A DNA stretch of 64,000 bases from Tetragonia tetragonoides. Taxonomy: Eukaryota > Streptophyta > Magnoliopsida > Caryophyllales > Aizoaceae. Where the stretch lies: the NCBI GenBank assembly GCA_038025085.1, contig CM076140.1, positions 23,530,501 to 23,594,500 on the forward strand, given 5' to 3'. A program made the position numbers and the translations under genes. The notes beneath the pieces were generated by a model, which was not told the DNA's origin, did not search any database, and saw nothing but the letters and a program-made list of their open reading frames with translations. Below, piece after piece: positions 1-11,300 of the stretch (position 1 is the first letter of the stretch; each line of letters starts with the position of its first letter).

Positions 1-197
1 GACGGGGTCAATGCTTGTGCTGGTTGTTTAGATAGTATGATATGTTCGCTGTTAAACACGAGAGTCCGAACATGAAGTAACGGAAGGTGACTCGGTCGTC
101 ATTCACTTGTACCTTCCTTTTCGACGAGGAAAAAAAAAACAGGAATGCCTTATACCTTATTGACATGACCAGTTTCATAACGGGTTTGTTCGACAAT
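1..197. other. 5' edge, nothing recognised
   Basis: No open frame with family features, RNA gene or clear repeat is visible. It is probably distal upstream sequence of the UBC12-like gene. Confidence 0.4.
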
Positions 198-617
198 GGG
201 TGTGTTCGGCAACTAGATTTTGGGTAGTGGTTAGTGGTTTGAACTAGTCAAACCACTACCTATTCTAATTTGTTGTGTTCGGTAACTAGCTTTGAGTAGT
301 TGTTGATAGCTGTTAAAGTAGTGTTTTACAAAAGCTAATAAAATTAGCCTTTCAATTCTAAAGGCTAGCTGTTGGAATTATTTAGGCATTTGATCCCGAT
401 TCTACCCATTTATTTTTAATAAAAAATAATAATAATATGTCCTTTTATGTCATTTTACATCAATCAGCTAACCAAACCGCTAACTTTACCGAACACTAAA
501 CCAAGTAAACAGCTAACAGTTACGTACCACTCATGACAGCTAATAGCTAGTTCAACCGCTAACCACTAATAAAATAGTTACGACTACAGCTACAGCTAAT
601 TATTCCCGAACAGACCC
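198..617. mobile_element. MITE-like element
   Basis: The left end reads GGGTGTGTTCGGCAAC and the right end, reverse-complemented, reads GGGTCTGTTCGGGAAT, matching at 13 of 16 positions. A possible 3-bp target duplication AAT flanks both ends (195-197, 618-620). The interior is non-coding and full of short inverted blocks of the AGCTGTTAG/CTAACAGCT type, plus a hairpin with 10-bp arms near 230-255. A second possible left end with a similar TIR lies at 182. The superfamily is not determined; hAT or PIF/Harbinger are possible. Confidence 0.45.
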
Positions 618-1080
618 AATAGCTAATCGTTGTAGTAGTCATAGCTGTTTTATCGGTGGTTAGCGACCCTACCAGCACCTAACTTGTCTACACAACAGCT
701 AGCAGTTACCAAAGCCCTAAGGGTCTTTCTTTTTTTTCTTTTTTTTTTTTTTGAAAAGGAACTCAAAAACGATAAATTTTGGCAAATTCTTCTTCCAAGA
801 GGATCCTCTCCAGTACTACTTCACTTCCCCCAAGTAAGATTAAGGTAGGTAATACCGTATTGTATTAGTATAAAACCATTCGAGTTTCTGCAAAACATAT
901 TACCTGACAGTCTGACACAATATTTGGTTTGATTCTCAGGCTGTAACACAGAAGAAGCATAAATAAAAAAACAAAATAAGTGTTTTTGTTCACAGAAATT
1001 CCTCTACTATTCCTTCGAATCATCATCACCATCTTTGCAACCCAAAACCCAACTCTTTGTTTAATCTCTCATCGCCTCTT
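618..1080 (+). promoter_or_regulatory. Probable promoter and 5' leader exon of the UBC12-like gene
   Basis: The stretch holds a T-homopolymer-rich tract (about 728-753) and then a CT-rich leader (about 1000-1080) that ends at a good donor (GTAAGG at 1081). The transcription start cannot be fixed from sequence. The assignment is inferred from the position upstream of the UBC12 start codon and from the CT-rich leader typical of plant 5' UTRs. Confidence 0.4.
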
Positions 1081-2333
1081 GTAAGGTCTGTTTCTCTTCT
1101 ATTTCTCTACATAATTTATCTATTTATTGTATTTTTCCCGCTTGAAGACTTATTTGAATTTCAATTAAAATTAATTGAACTAGAGTTCTGTTCTTTGAAT
1201 ATAATTTCTCAATTTTGTGTTGATCATGAAACTCTTGGAGAATACTAGGAATTTGAAAACCCAAAATTTTGTTTTTTTTTTTTGTTTTTGTTGTTCTTGC
1301 TTTGCTAATTAGTTTAATTGAAGTTAATTATATGTTATTCTAAACAAAGTTTCTGTTTTTATTACTGTAATATTGGTAACTGGAATTCAAAGAGATTAGG
1401 CAATAAGGGTTCTTCTGTTCATATGTTATTGCCACTGCACAACATAGAGAATTATCTGATTGACATATTGTATGAAATTACGAATCCTTTGATATTTATC
1501 TGATCAGTGAAGTATTAGTAGAGGTTAAAAAATTACATGTTTTTGTTCTGTTACAATGCTATATCATTATGTCTAGGATGATACTTGGTTGTTCCCTTTA
1601 GCAATTTTCGGCCCGGATTGAGCAATATTGATGGAGACTGTTAGAACATGGTCTTGGTCAATCGTAGTCTTGTGAAAATTCACTTCTACCTAACTTCAGT
1701 GCATCTGAACTTGACTCTTGTTGGGGCATTCAAGTAACCCTACTCAAAACATTTGTTGTAGTGAGGGCAGAGATAAGATACAATCAAGGTCTTTATTGCC
1801 TTGTATGGCTGAAGCTAAAGGAGAAGTTGGTGGATCGTTAGAATTTTCGAGCAAGAAAAAACGCCCCCCCTAAGAAAAAGTAGAATGGGAAAAATGTACA
1901 CCCCTTTAAGAATCAATTAAGGAATTTTGAGCAATCGACGGTGCCCCCTTAAGAGAACAAGTATAAAATGGAAATGTGTTACAACATCTTCAACCCTTCT
2001 GATCAACGAAGTAGGTCATTCCGTTTGTACGTTGCAGATGTTCCCCCCAAATTTCAAATATGTTGGAAGAGAAAACACTGACAAAGTGACGGTTGAACTT
2101 AGCAAGTAGTAATTTTCTTAAATGTTATATTTGTGGGAAACAAGATGAGGGTGAGGATAAGTGGGAGAAAGACGGAAAGAACTTGTTTAAGTGCAATAAA
2201 AAAATCCGTTACCAACATTTGGCAATTTGACTTGACATGCTACTACCTGTGTTTTATGTTAGTTGCTTGGTCTATTTCATTGCATTTCTTTCGTATTATC
2301 TAATCTGCGTTGCTCTTTTCATGCCCTTGTTAG
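1081..2333 (+). other. Putative 5' UTR intron of the UBC12-like gene
   Basis: The donor GTAAGG at 1081 and the acceptor TTGTTAG ending at 2333 bracket a T-rich, non-coding segment. The acceptor lies 5 bp before the UBC12 ATG. A leader intron is common in plant ubiquitin-pathway genes, but this one is inferred from splice signals only. Short open frames inside it show no recognisable product. Confidence 0.45.
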
Positions 2334-2338
2334 GAAGG

Positions 2339-5300
2339 ATGATTAAGCTATTTAAAGTTAAGGAGAAGCAAAAGGAACGTGGGCAAAATGATGGGAAGGG
2401 TGCAATGAAGAAGCAGACTGCAGTGGAGTTGCGTCTTCATAGAGGTATTTGACGTATTTTCCTTGAAGGCTGACAACACTATGTGTATTTTTGGATCTTT
2501 TCAAGATCAATGTTACGATGATTAACTTATTGAATGTATTCTATTTCTTGTATTCCTCCCCCGCTTCTTGTAATGTCCTGTGAAATGCTGGTTTTATAAC
2601 AACATACATAAATTTCTCTGTTTAAAGATAGTTATCATAATTGGAAGGAAGGGCGATGATTGGGTTTGGGGCTTTGGGGTGGGCTTTTTAACCTATTTAC
2701 AAGTCTTTGGGTATTGACATGTTTCATGTCTCACCATGGTCACGCAGGGCTCATGGTATGCAGGGTAATAAATTGATTAACAGATCTTGAAATTGATTAG
2801 TAAATTGAAGAACAAACCTTCTAACCAGCCGTGTCTATTTAATGTACTGTATTCTAAAGCTAGCAAACTAGTGCACTGGTATCTTTCAATCATGTGACAC
2901 AATCTCACTACCCCCAGAGATAGACTGAACCCTAGGACCTAATTTATGCATTCAGTGTTGAATTGGAACTTTGGCAACCAAGTCTTGTGACGTCTGGCGA
3001 CAGCCTCCATACTTCCAGTATACAGTTTTCTTATATTTGGTGGTATCCAGGTAGTCCTAAGTCCTGATGCTGAATTAAGAACATGTGTTTAGCAGGAAAG
3101 TATTGAACTGAGATAATTAAAGGTCTTTCTTGTAGCAATTTAGCTATTTCAGAAGTTGATGTAGACCACGACATAGACTAATGTGATTACTTCTCTGTCC
3201 GTTTTTCTCCTTTCCCCTTAAAGAGAGCTGCCTGTTTCTTGTAAAAGATGTAGCTATTTTAGAAGTTGATGTAGACTTCCGCAGAAACTAAACTAATTAC
3301 CTCTGTCCTTTTTCTCCTTTCCGTTAAAAGAGAGCTGCATGTCAGCTGAAATCTTGGCAATTATTTGAGATTTTGTTGATCAATAAACTTAATACTTGTT
3401 GTACCGACATATCCAAACATAAAAGTTTTAACAGGTTAGTCGATATTCCAATGTTTTTCCGCCATTGTATTTTCTGTTCATGTAAAGCTGAGTGGTTTCA
3501 GTAATATGGATAGAGTCCTTCATTCCAGTTTAAATTTCAAATTGCGTAAAGTATGGTGTATTTTTTTTCTGCATAGGTTACACCATATCTTGGGATTGTC
3601 TCTAAGCAAAAAGTTATTGTTCTTAGTTACAGTTAGTGGGGACTAAAACACTTCTTAGTTCACTGGCCAGCATGAATGAACTATTTACTATTTCTTTTCT
3701 TAGCGCATGCTTGGAATATGGATAATGTATTAGGGGATCATGAATGAATTAGAAGGCAAAATAAGAGGGTGATGGATGGGTGGAGAGGATGGGGCCAGGA
3801 AATTTAGAGGATGAGAGAGATTAGAAGGATAATAGCTACCCCCCCAACTCCTCCCTTTAGAACTTCATTTTCTCCACCACCTCCACCCATCCACCACCCT
3901 CTTATTTTACCCTATCATCCATTCAATTACCGACACGCATTACCCGTCATTCCGAGCATGCTCTAGGAAGGCATGTGAGGCACATATTTTTTTGTTTGGG
4001 GTGATGGGCAATTGTTGGTCTTTGTTACCATATATGGTCATCCATATGAGTTTGTCCCACCATATACTGCTGGATTTCACCATAAGAGTAATGTATGACT
4101 TGGTTTGGTAATACAAACTATCTTTGGTAAGGCTTTCTAGCTAGCTTATAGCTTATGAGAGCTAGCCAATGATGCAAGCTAGATTATGAAAAGCTACTTG
4201 AAGTAGCTTATAGCTTTGTGAAAGTTAGCTACCAATATTTTATTTCATGATTGCCATTCATCTTGTTTCCTATTAAATTAAGATGTCTTTTTTGGTCATT
4301 GTACAAATGCGAACAAGTTGTACAACTAATTTTACCAAACACTTCTTTTTCGATGCTTGCTACACAGCTTTAATTTATCAGCTAACATTTACAAGCGCTA
4401 TTAGCTGGTAAAATGTCTATTATTTAGCTTCACAGCTTGTTCACAGAACCAAAATCTTATGGCCATGCCTAAAGTCTTATTTTAGAAGGATAGTTAAGAA
4501 TTAACTTATCTTTCAAATCAAGCAGGCATCTACTTTCATTTGAATTTATTGTAGGACTTTACATTCTTAGTTTGTTAGATCTTATAAAAATGCACTATGG
4601 ATATGGTAATCTAGGGTAACAAGTGAAGAGCAATATAAATAACTGTGCGAATTAGTTTATTTTGTGAATTCTTTCTACCAACTACATCTTTATTGGCAGT
4701 AGTAGATGATTTGCATCATTTTCTGTGTGCGCTAGTTGTGTTTGGAGTTTGTGGCTATTGAATCCAAGGTTGCCCCAATTGTGTTTTGACAACCTAATAT
4801 TGTTTTACTTGGCCTTTGATCCAGGGAGCAAACCATCATAACTTTCTTTAGAGGCTTTCATATCTAACCTTTGCTGAATCTTTGGTTGCAACTCCCATCA
4901 GTTTGCTAATTTGCCTAGACTGGGTAGGAGAAGGTATTCTGATACCCCCATTCTTGATTGTATTATATGTGCGTATGTGAGGTATCTTGTGCCTATTGGT
5001 CAAGATTGTAGCATCCAATCCATACACAATCAGTTCTTAGGCCTACCGAGTTAACTAAGTCAGCTATGCTTGGGTTTTACTATAGATTTCTTATCTGAAA
5101 AAACAAAAAAGGTTTTACTATAGATTTAAAAACGAAAATCACTGTCAAGTTATATAATCAAACACTATCTAGTTGGTTTCAGGCTTTGTATGATGGAAAA
5201 CATAGCAAGTTGTGTTTTGTAAACTTTTTTAGTTAAAACTTAGAATACTATAACAAGAAGAGATAAAGTATAAAAGGCTATATATGGCCCAATAGGTAGA

Positions 5301-8300
5301 GTTGTAGAGTTCAAATGTGATGCATAACTCAACGGCTAAGCTCGTTCTTGGATAATCAGTTTTGAGTCTCTCTTAAATTCTCAAAGTAACAAAGCCTCAC
5401 CACAATATAAACTCTAATACAAGTTTAATATTGAAAGAAGGACTCAAAGCTCAAGGATATTCACTCCTAGAACAATGAGATTTGGGGATAAAAAGAGACA
5501 GCACTCTTTGTGTTCAATTTCATTCAAAAATGGTCTACTGAGTACATGGCCGTCTTTACCTATATATAGGGGAGAGAAGCGTCCTTAAATGACCTAGAAA
5601 GCATCTTAAAAGGGTCCTTACTGTCCAAGGCTCAGCAAAGATCAGTTGGTAGGACCACAAGGCGCGTCCTATACTCACAATAAGCTTGAGAGCGACTTGA
5701 AAGCGACAGTTGGCTCTACTTTGTACTATTTGGACCACTACATTAAATGCCCTTATTTAATGGTCCTCTTGGCCTTTTCCCCTCAACATGTGACTCTTTA
5801 TCCCTTTAGATATGTTTCCTAAGCTATTACAAAGGTGAGAACAAATTACAAATGTAAACTAAGCTTGCTTAATGCTAATGATGCAGTACGAATTTAATTA
5901 GCGCCTAAGATGCATGCAAGTTTTAATTACCTAGTAGCCCATACAGTTTGGCTTTATTGTAAGCAATAGTTAGAACTTTAGCAAGCCCTCTTGATCAGTG
6001 TGCACCCTATTGCCAACTTAGGGTCGACATTGAGCTCATTCAAATGAAGGAAAACCGGCATCATGGCTAGGAGCTGCGTACATGATAAAAGTGTGCTTTT
6101 TGCCTCTTGGGTAGCCTCTATGGACTGAATGGCTCTTGTATCCTCCTCTTCCTCTATTTTTTGGCTTGTCCTCAAGTCCTCTAAGTACTCATCTTGAAGG
6201 TAAGGCAGCAAATCACCAACATTAAAGGTAGAATGTACACTTGAATCACATTCCACTTCAAAAGGAGCTTCAAAGTTCGGTAGAGCCAAAATAGGTGCTG
6301 AAATGAGCTTTGTTTTCAAGAGTTCAAAAGCCTCATTTGCACTATAAGACCATGAGAACTCTCCCTTCTTCAAACAATCTGTTATAGGAGCTAGAATGGA
6401 TGAGAAATTCTTAATAAACCTCCTATAGAAAGAGGCGAGACCATGAAAACTCCTAACATCAGTTATGCTCTTGGGAGTAGGCCACGACTTGATGTCTTCA
6501 ACCTTGGATGGATCCATGGAGATCCCATCCTTTGACACAACATACCCAAGGAAAACCACCTCGAGATCAAGGAAATTAGAATTCTCAAGCTTACCATACA
6601 GCTTGTGCTCCCTCAAGATGTCAAACACCTCTTCTAGGTGTTTTAAGTGCTCTCTCTCGATTTTAGAGTAAACCAAGATGTCATCAAAGTATACCACGAC
6701 ACATTTTCCAATTAGAGGCCTCAAAAACTCATTCATGAGCCTCATAAAAGTACTTGGAGCATTGGACAAACCAAAAGGCATAACCTTCCACTCATCTCCA
6801 TCTTTCATTCTGATTTGATGGTATCCACTTCTAAGGTCGATCTTTGAGGACACACAAGAGCCATGGAGCTCATCTAACATGTCATCAAGCCTAGGGATTG
6901 GATACCTATACTTGATGGTGATGTTGTTTATAGCTCTACTGTCCACGCACATCCTCATAGAGCCATCGTTTTTTGGAACAAGCAAAGCGGGAACAGAACA
7001 AGGGCTCATGCTTGGCCTCACATAGCCACGACCAACCAAGTCATCAACTTGCCTTTGTAGCTCTTTGGCTTCACTTGGAGAACACCTATAGGCAGCCCTA
7101 TTAGGTAAAACAACTCCGGGAACCAAACCAATTCGGTGCTCAATCCCCCTAATAGGAGGTAGCCCCGGTGGTAAATCATCCGGAAATACATCCTCATAAC
7201 TTTTCAACAAAGGTCTAACCAATGGGGGAACATCAAGAGAGTAATCTATGTCCGAGGTCTCAACAATAAGAAGAGCAAAAGCAATGTCAACACCACAAAA
7301 TTCATTCTCAAACATAGACTCACTCAAAAATAGCCCATGATCTTGCTTAGGCTCGACAGTACCCGAATGCACTTCACTAGGATTTAAAGGAGCTAGAGTT
7401 ATCTTCTTTCCATTCATAAACAAAGAATAAGTATTCAATCTACCATTATGCCACACATATCTATCAAATAACCAGGGTCTCCCTAACAACAAATGGCAAG
7501 CATCCATAGGAACAACATCGCAAGTAACCTCATCTTTGTAAACGGAACCAATGGAAAAAGGGACAGAAACTTGTTGTTTTACCTTGACTTCATTGCCCTT
7601 ATTAAGACATTGTAGCTTGTAAGGGGCTGGATGCTTGGAGGTAGGCAATCCTAACTTCTCAACAAGTGTGTTAGAAGCGGCGTTTTGCACAACTACCTCC
7701 ATCCACAATCACATTGCACACCTTGTTCTTGATGGTGCATCGAGAATGGAATAAATTCTCTCTTTGTGTAGGCTCCTTGGGAGCCTCCTTGGAGTGTAGG
7801 TTCCTCCTCAACATCAAAAACTCTCCATGGTCGGCCCTCACAACCTCCTCATCATATTTGTCAAAGTTTGGATCAATATGAGCTTCATCTCCGGATTCAA
7901 CATCACTTGGCATGTTCTCGGATTCTCTCAATGTAAGGGCTGTTTTGTTTGGGCAATCTGCCTTAAAATGGCCCCAACCATGGCACTTGTAGCATCTCTT
8001 TCCCTTTGAGTCATCCTTCATAGATCCCTTTCCTTTGTCTAGCTTCTTATCAAACGTGGAGGGAATGTCCAGCTTTGATATTCTAGGAGCCCTAGAGTCT
8101 CCCATTGTGAAAGATGTGGGATTTCTCACATAAGGCTTGGAGTAATCTTTTCTGTCTTTGTCTTTGTTATCCGCCTTATGAGCTAACTTAATAGCATCAT
8201 CCAATGTCCATATTGGCTGCATTTCAAACTTCTCACGGATCCTTGCATTCAAACCACCAAGGAATCGCGCAATTGTGTGCTCTTGAGTCTCAACAACCCC

Positions 8301-11300
8301 GGTTCTTATCTGAAGTTGCTCAAAATCCTTCTGCAACACTCTTGTCATCTTGTGATAGTGTAGTGAGCTTCAAGAAGAGATCTTGTTTGTAAGATGCTGG
8401 AACAAATCGTTTCTCCATGAGTTTCTTCAATTTATCCCAAGACTTCAATCGTGCCCTTTGATGCTTTACATTCTCAAACCACAGCGAAGCATACTTCTTA
8501 AGCTTAAGAGTAACTAGCTTGAATCTTTTCTCATCACTATACCCATTTGCATCAAAGAAACGCTCAATGTTTTGCACCCATTCAAGGTACAAGCTAGGGT
8601 CCAAGTCCCCCTCAAAATCTGTTGCCTCAAACTTCAAGTCTCTCATGTCATCTCTATCATTCCTTTCACCTCGACCTCTCCTCTCCCTAGGAGTAGATTC
8701 TCCTGAATTATCACCACTAGAGCTATGATGAGAGCCTCCCTCTCCACCACGGCCCCTACGCCTTCTCCTTTCATCACGCATAAACCCAAGCAATTCCTCC
8801 ATTTGGGTTTTCAACGCATCTACATCCCTTGTCAAACGTAATTGTTGGGCCTGTTCTAAGGTCATATTCCTTCGAAAAGCCAAATCATCTTCGTCCATTT
8901 TGTAGCTAGGATTTTTGTAGGTGTTAAAGTGTTTGGCTTAGGGTTCTTTTGTAGTTGGTTTAGACAGAAAAGAAGGTAATGTGTTTAGGGAGAGTAAACC
9001 ACAAGTAATCCCCTTCAATCTAATCAACTCGATGTGAGTGTTAGAAGATTAAGGGTGCGATATCTTACTCTCAAAAGAACAAAGATAAGAAGAGTAACCA
9101 GAAATAAGATAGATAAAGAAGGGTTAAGAGAGAAAACAAGTCACCACAACAAATCTCAACCAAAGCATGCAACTTTATCAACAACAATTCCAGAAACGCA
9201 CTCAAAACAGAACGCCAACTTCAAATAATAAACTGCTCTATTACACAAGGATTTAACTAAAACCACCAACAAGCATTCAAAGATAAGGGTTTAAGGAACT
9301 CAGAAATTTATCAAATTTTTCACCTTTACCTCTTGAAGCGTGCCAAAAAAACCAAAGAAACCAGCCTGTTCCAGGCACAAGTCCAGCAGGAGCGACTAAG
9401 GAAAATTGCTTCAACGAGCCCCCAAATCTTCTCCTTTCGTCCTCAAACCAAAACCAGGTTAAAGAGGAATCTCCAATGAAGAAAAACCTCTATATGAACG
9501 AGCTAAGAAAACCAAAGCTCTGATACCAAAATTGATGCATAACTCAACGACTAAGCTCGTTCTTGGATAATCAGTTTTGAGTCTCTCTTAAACTCTCAAA
9601 GTAACAAACCCTCATCACAATATAAACTCTAATACAAGTTTAATATTGAAAGAAGGACTCAAAGCACATGGATATTCACTCCTAAGACAATGAGATTTAG
9701 GGATAAAAAGAGACAACACTCTTTGTGTTCAATTTCATTCAAAAATGGTCTACTGAGTACATGGTCGTCTTTACCTATATATAGGGGAGAGAAGCGTCCT
9801 TAAATGACCTAGAAAGCATCTTAAAAGGGTCCTTAATGTCCAAGGCTCAGCAAAGATCCGTTGGCAGGACCACAAGGCGCGCCCTATGCTCACAATAAGC
9901 TTGAGAGCGACTTGAAAGCGACAGCTGGCTCTACTTTGTACTATTTGGACCACTACATTAAATGCCCTTATTTAATGGTCCTCTAGGCCTTTTCCCCTCA
10001 ACATGTGACTCTTTATTCCTTTAGATATGTTTCCTAAGCTATTACAAAGCTGAGAACAAATTACAAATGTAAACTAAGCTTGCTTAATGCTAATGATGCA
10101 GTACGGATTTAATTAGCGCCTAAGATGCATGCAAGTTTTAATTACCTAGTAGCCCATACAGTTTGGCTTTATTGTAAGCATTTAAAGGATAGTTAGGACT
10201 TTATCAAGCCCTCTTGATCAGTGTGCACCCTATTGCCAACTTAGGGTCGACATCGAGCTCATTCAAATGAAGGAAAACCGGCATCATGGCTAGGAGCTGC
10301 GTACATGATAAAAATGTGCTATTTGCCTCTTGGGTAGCCTCTATGGACTGAATGGATCTTGTATCAAAATGTGGCCTGTTGGGATTGTTTAAAACCTAGT
10401 TCCAGTGCTCCACCGGGCGCCAATAGTGTAGTGACGCAAGGGGGATACAAGAATGGATTTTTACTTATGATCACAATGTTATTGAAATTGAGATATATTA
10501 AGACTAGTCAGAAAATTATCTTCTAGCTGGTTGATCTCTTTTACAAGTCAGAATGAAACAATTTTCAAATGTGAGTTTGAGATATGAAGTCCTAAGGGCG
10601 TGATTTCTGTTGAAAATTTAGTTGTATTTCTGGTCTGAATAGTATATTCCCATGGGGAATGGGAAGTATATTTTGGCTTGCATGTAGTTCTGTTGCTTTA
10701 TAGAGAGCTGAGCTTGCTTATTACTGGAAAACATGATAAAGAATCTTTATAGGCGTTCTCAAGACTACATGTGATTCCTGCATCATTATCCGCCTAATCT
10801 TTCAATCCTAGTTCATAGTAACTTCTTTTTTGATATCAAGTTTTCATGAATACACCGTCATACAGTTTTTGTGAGTCATTTATTTGTGCATGGCATTTAC
10901 CTGCTGTTAGGTCGGTATCAATTATAGTTAATACTGACAAATTGAGTTATCTTTTAACATTATCCTTTATTCTGCCTCTGCTGTCTCTAGTATTAACTTC
11001 AGTTGAAAGCTTTTGATTAGTACACCGAACCAATTTCATAGTTCTTTTATTTTGCCCGAGGAAGTAATTACTATTGCCTACTGGTTGTGTCTTATGATTG
11101 ACGCATTTGCTGTGTCTAGTAATAACTTGTTTCTGAAAGTCAATAGCTTTGGATGACAACACTTGAACCGATTTCACAAACCCTTTTTCTTTTTGGAGCT
11201 AGGAAGTTTGTGCTGCTAGGTTGGTTAAGGTACGATCAATAAACTTAATTGCTATCCCATCTCTGATGAGCCTCACTTGTTATGCCGAGAATGGCTTATG

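Larger units (their letters stand above)
5320..10366 (-). mobile_element. LTR retrotransposon A (Ty3/gypsy, internally deleted), inside the UBC12 intron
   Basis: The target duplication AAATG lies at 5315-5319 and 10367-10371. LTRs are 5320-6143 and 9533-10366. On the minus strand the 5' LTR begins TGATAC and is followed by a tRNA-iMet primer site. The gag and pol remnants are on the minus strand, antisense to the host gene. The pol gene jumps from the start of RNase H straight to the extreme C-terminal tail, so RNase H and integrase are missing. By eye the LTRs differ at roughly 30 sites (about 4%) plus small indels. The RT and the LTR-penetrating C-terminus resemble chromoviruses, perhaps the CRM clade; no chromodomain is visible. 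Confidence 0.9.

Noticed and set aside
2237..2452. 71-codon ORF with a hydrophobic N-terminus
   Set aside because: Its 3' half is the first coding exon of UBC12. The hydrophobic start is the T-rich leader intron, separated by a clear acceptor at 2333.
5040..5100. Possible tRNA gene in intron 1
   Set aside because: No cloverleaf with A and B boxes could be drawn; composition only.
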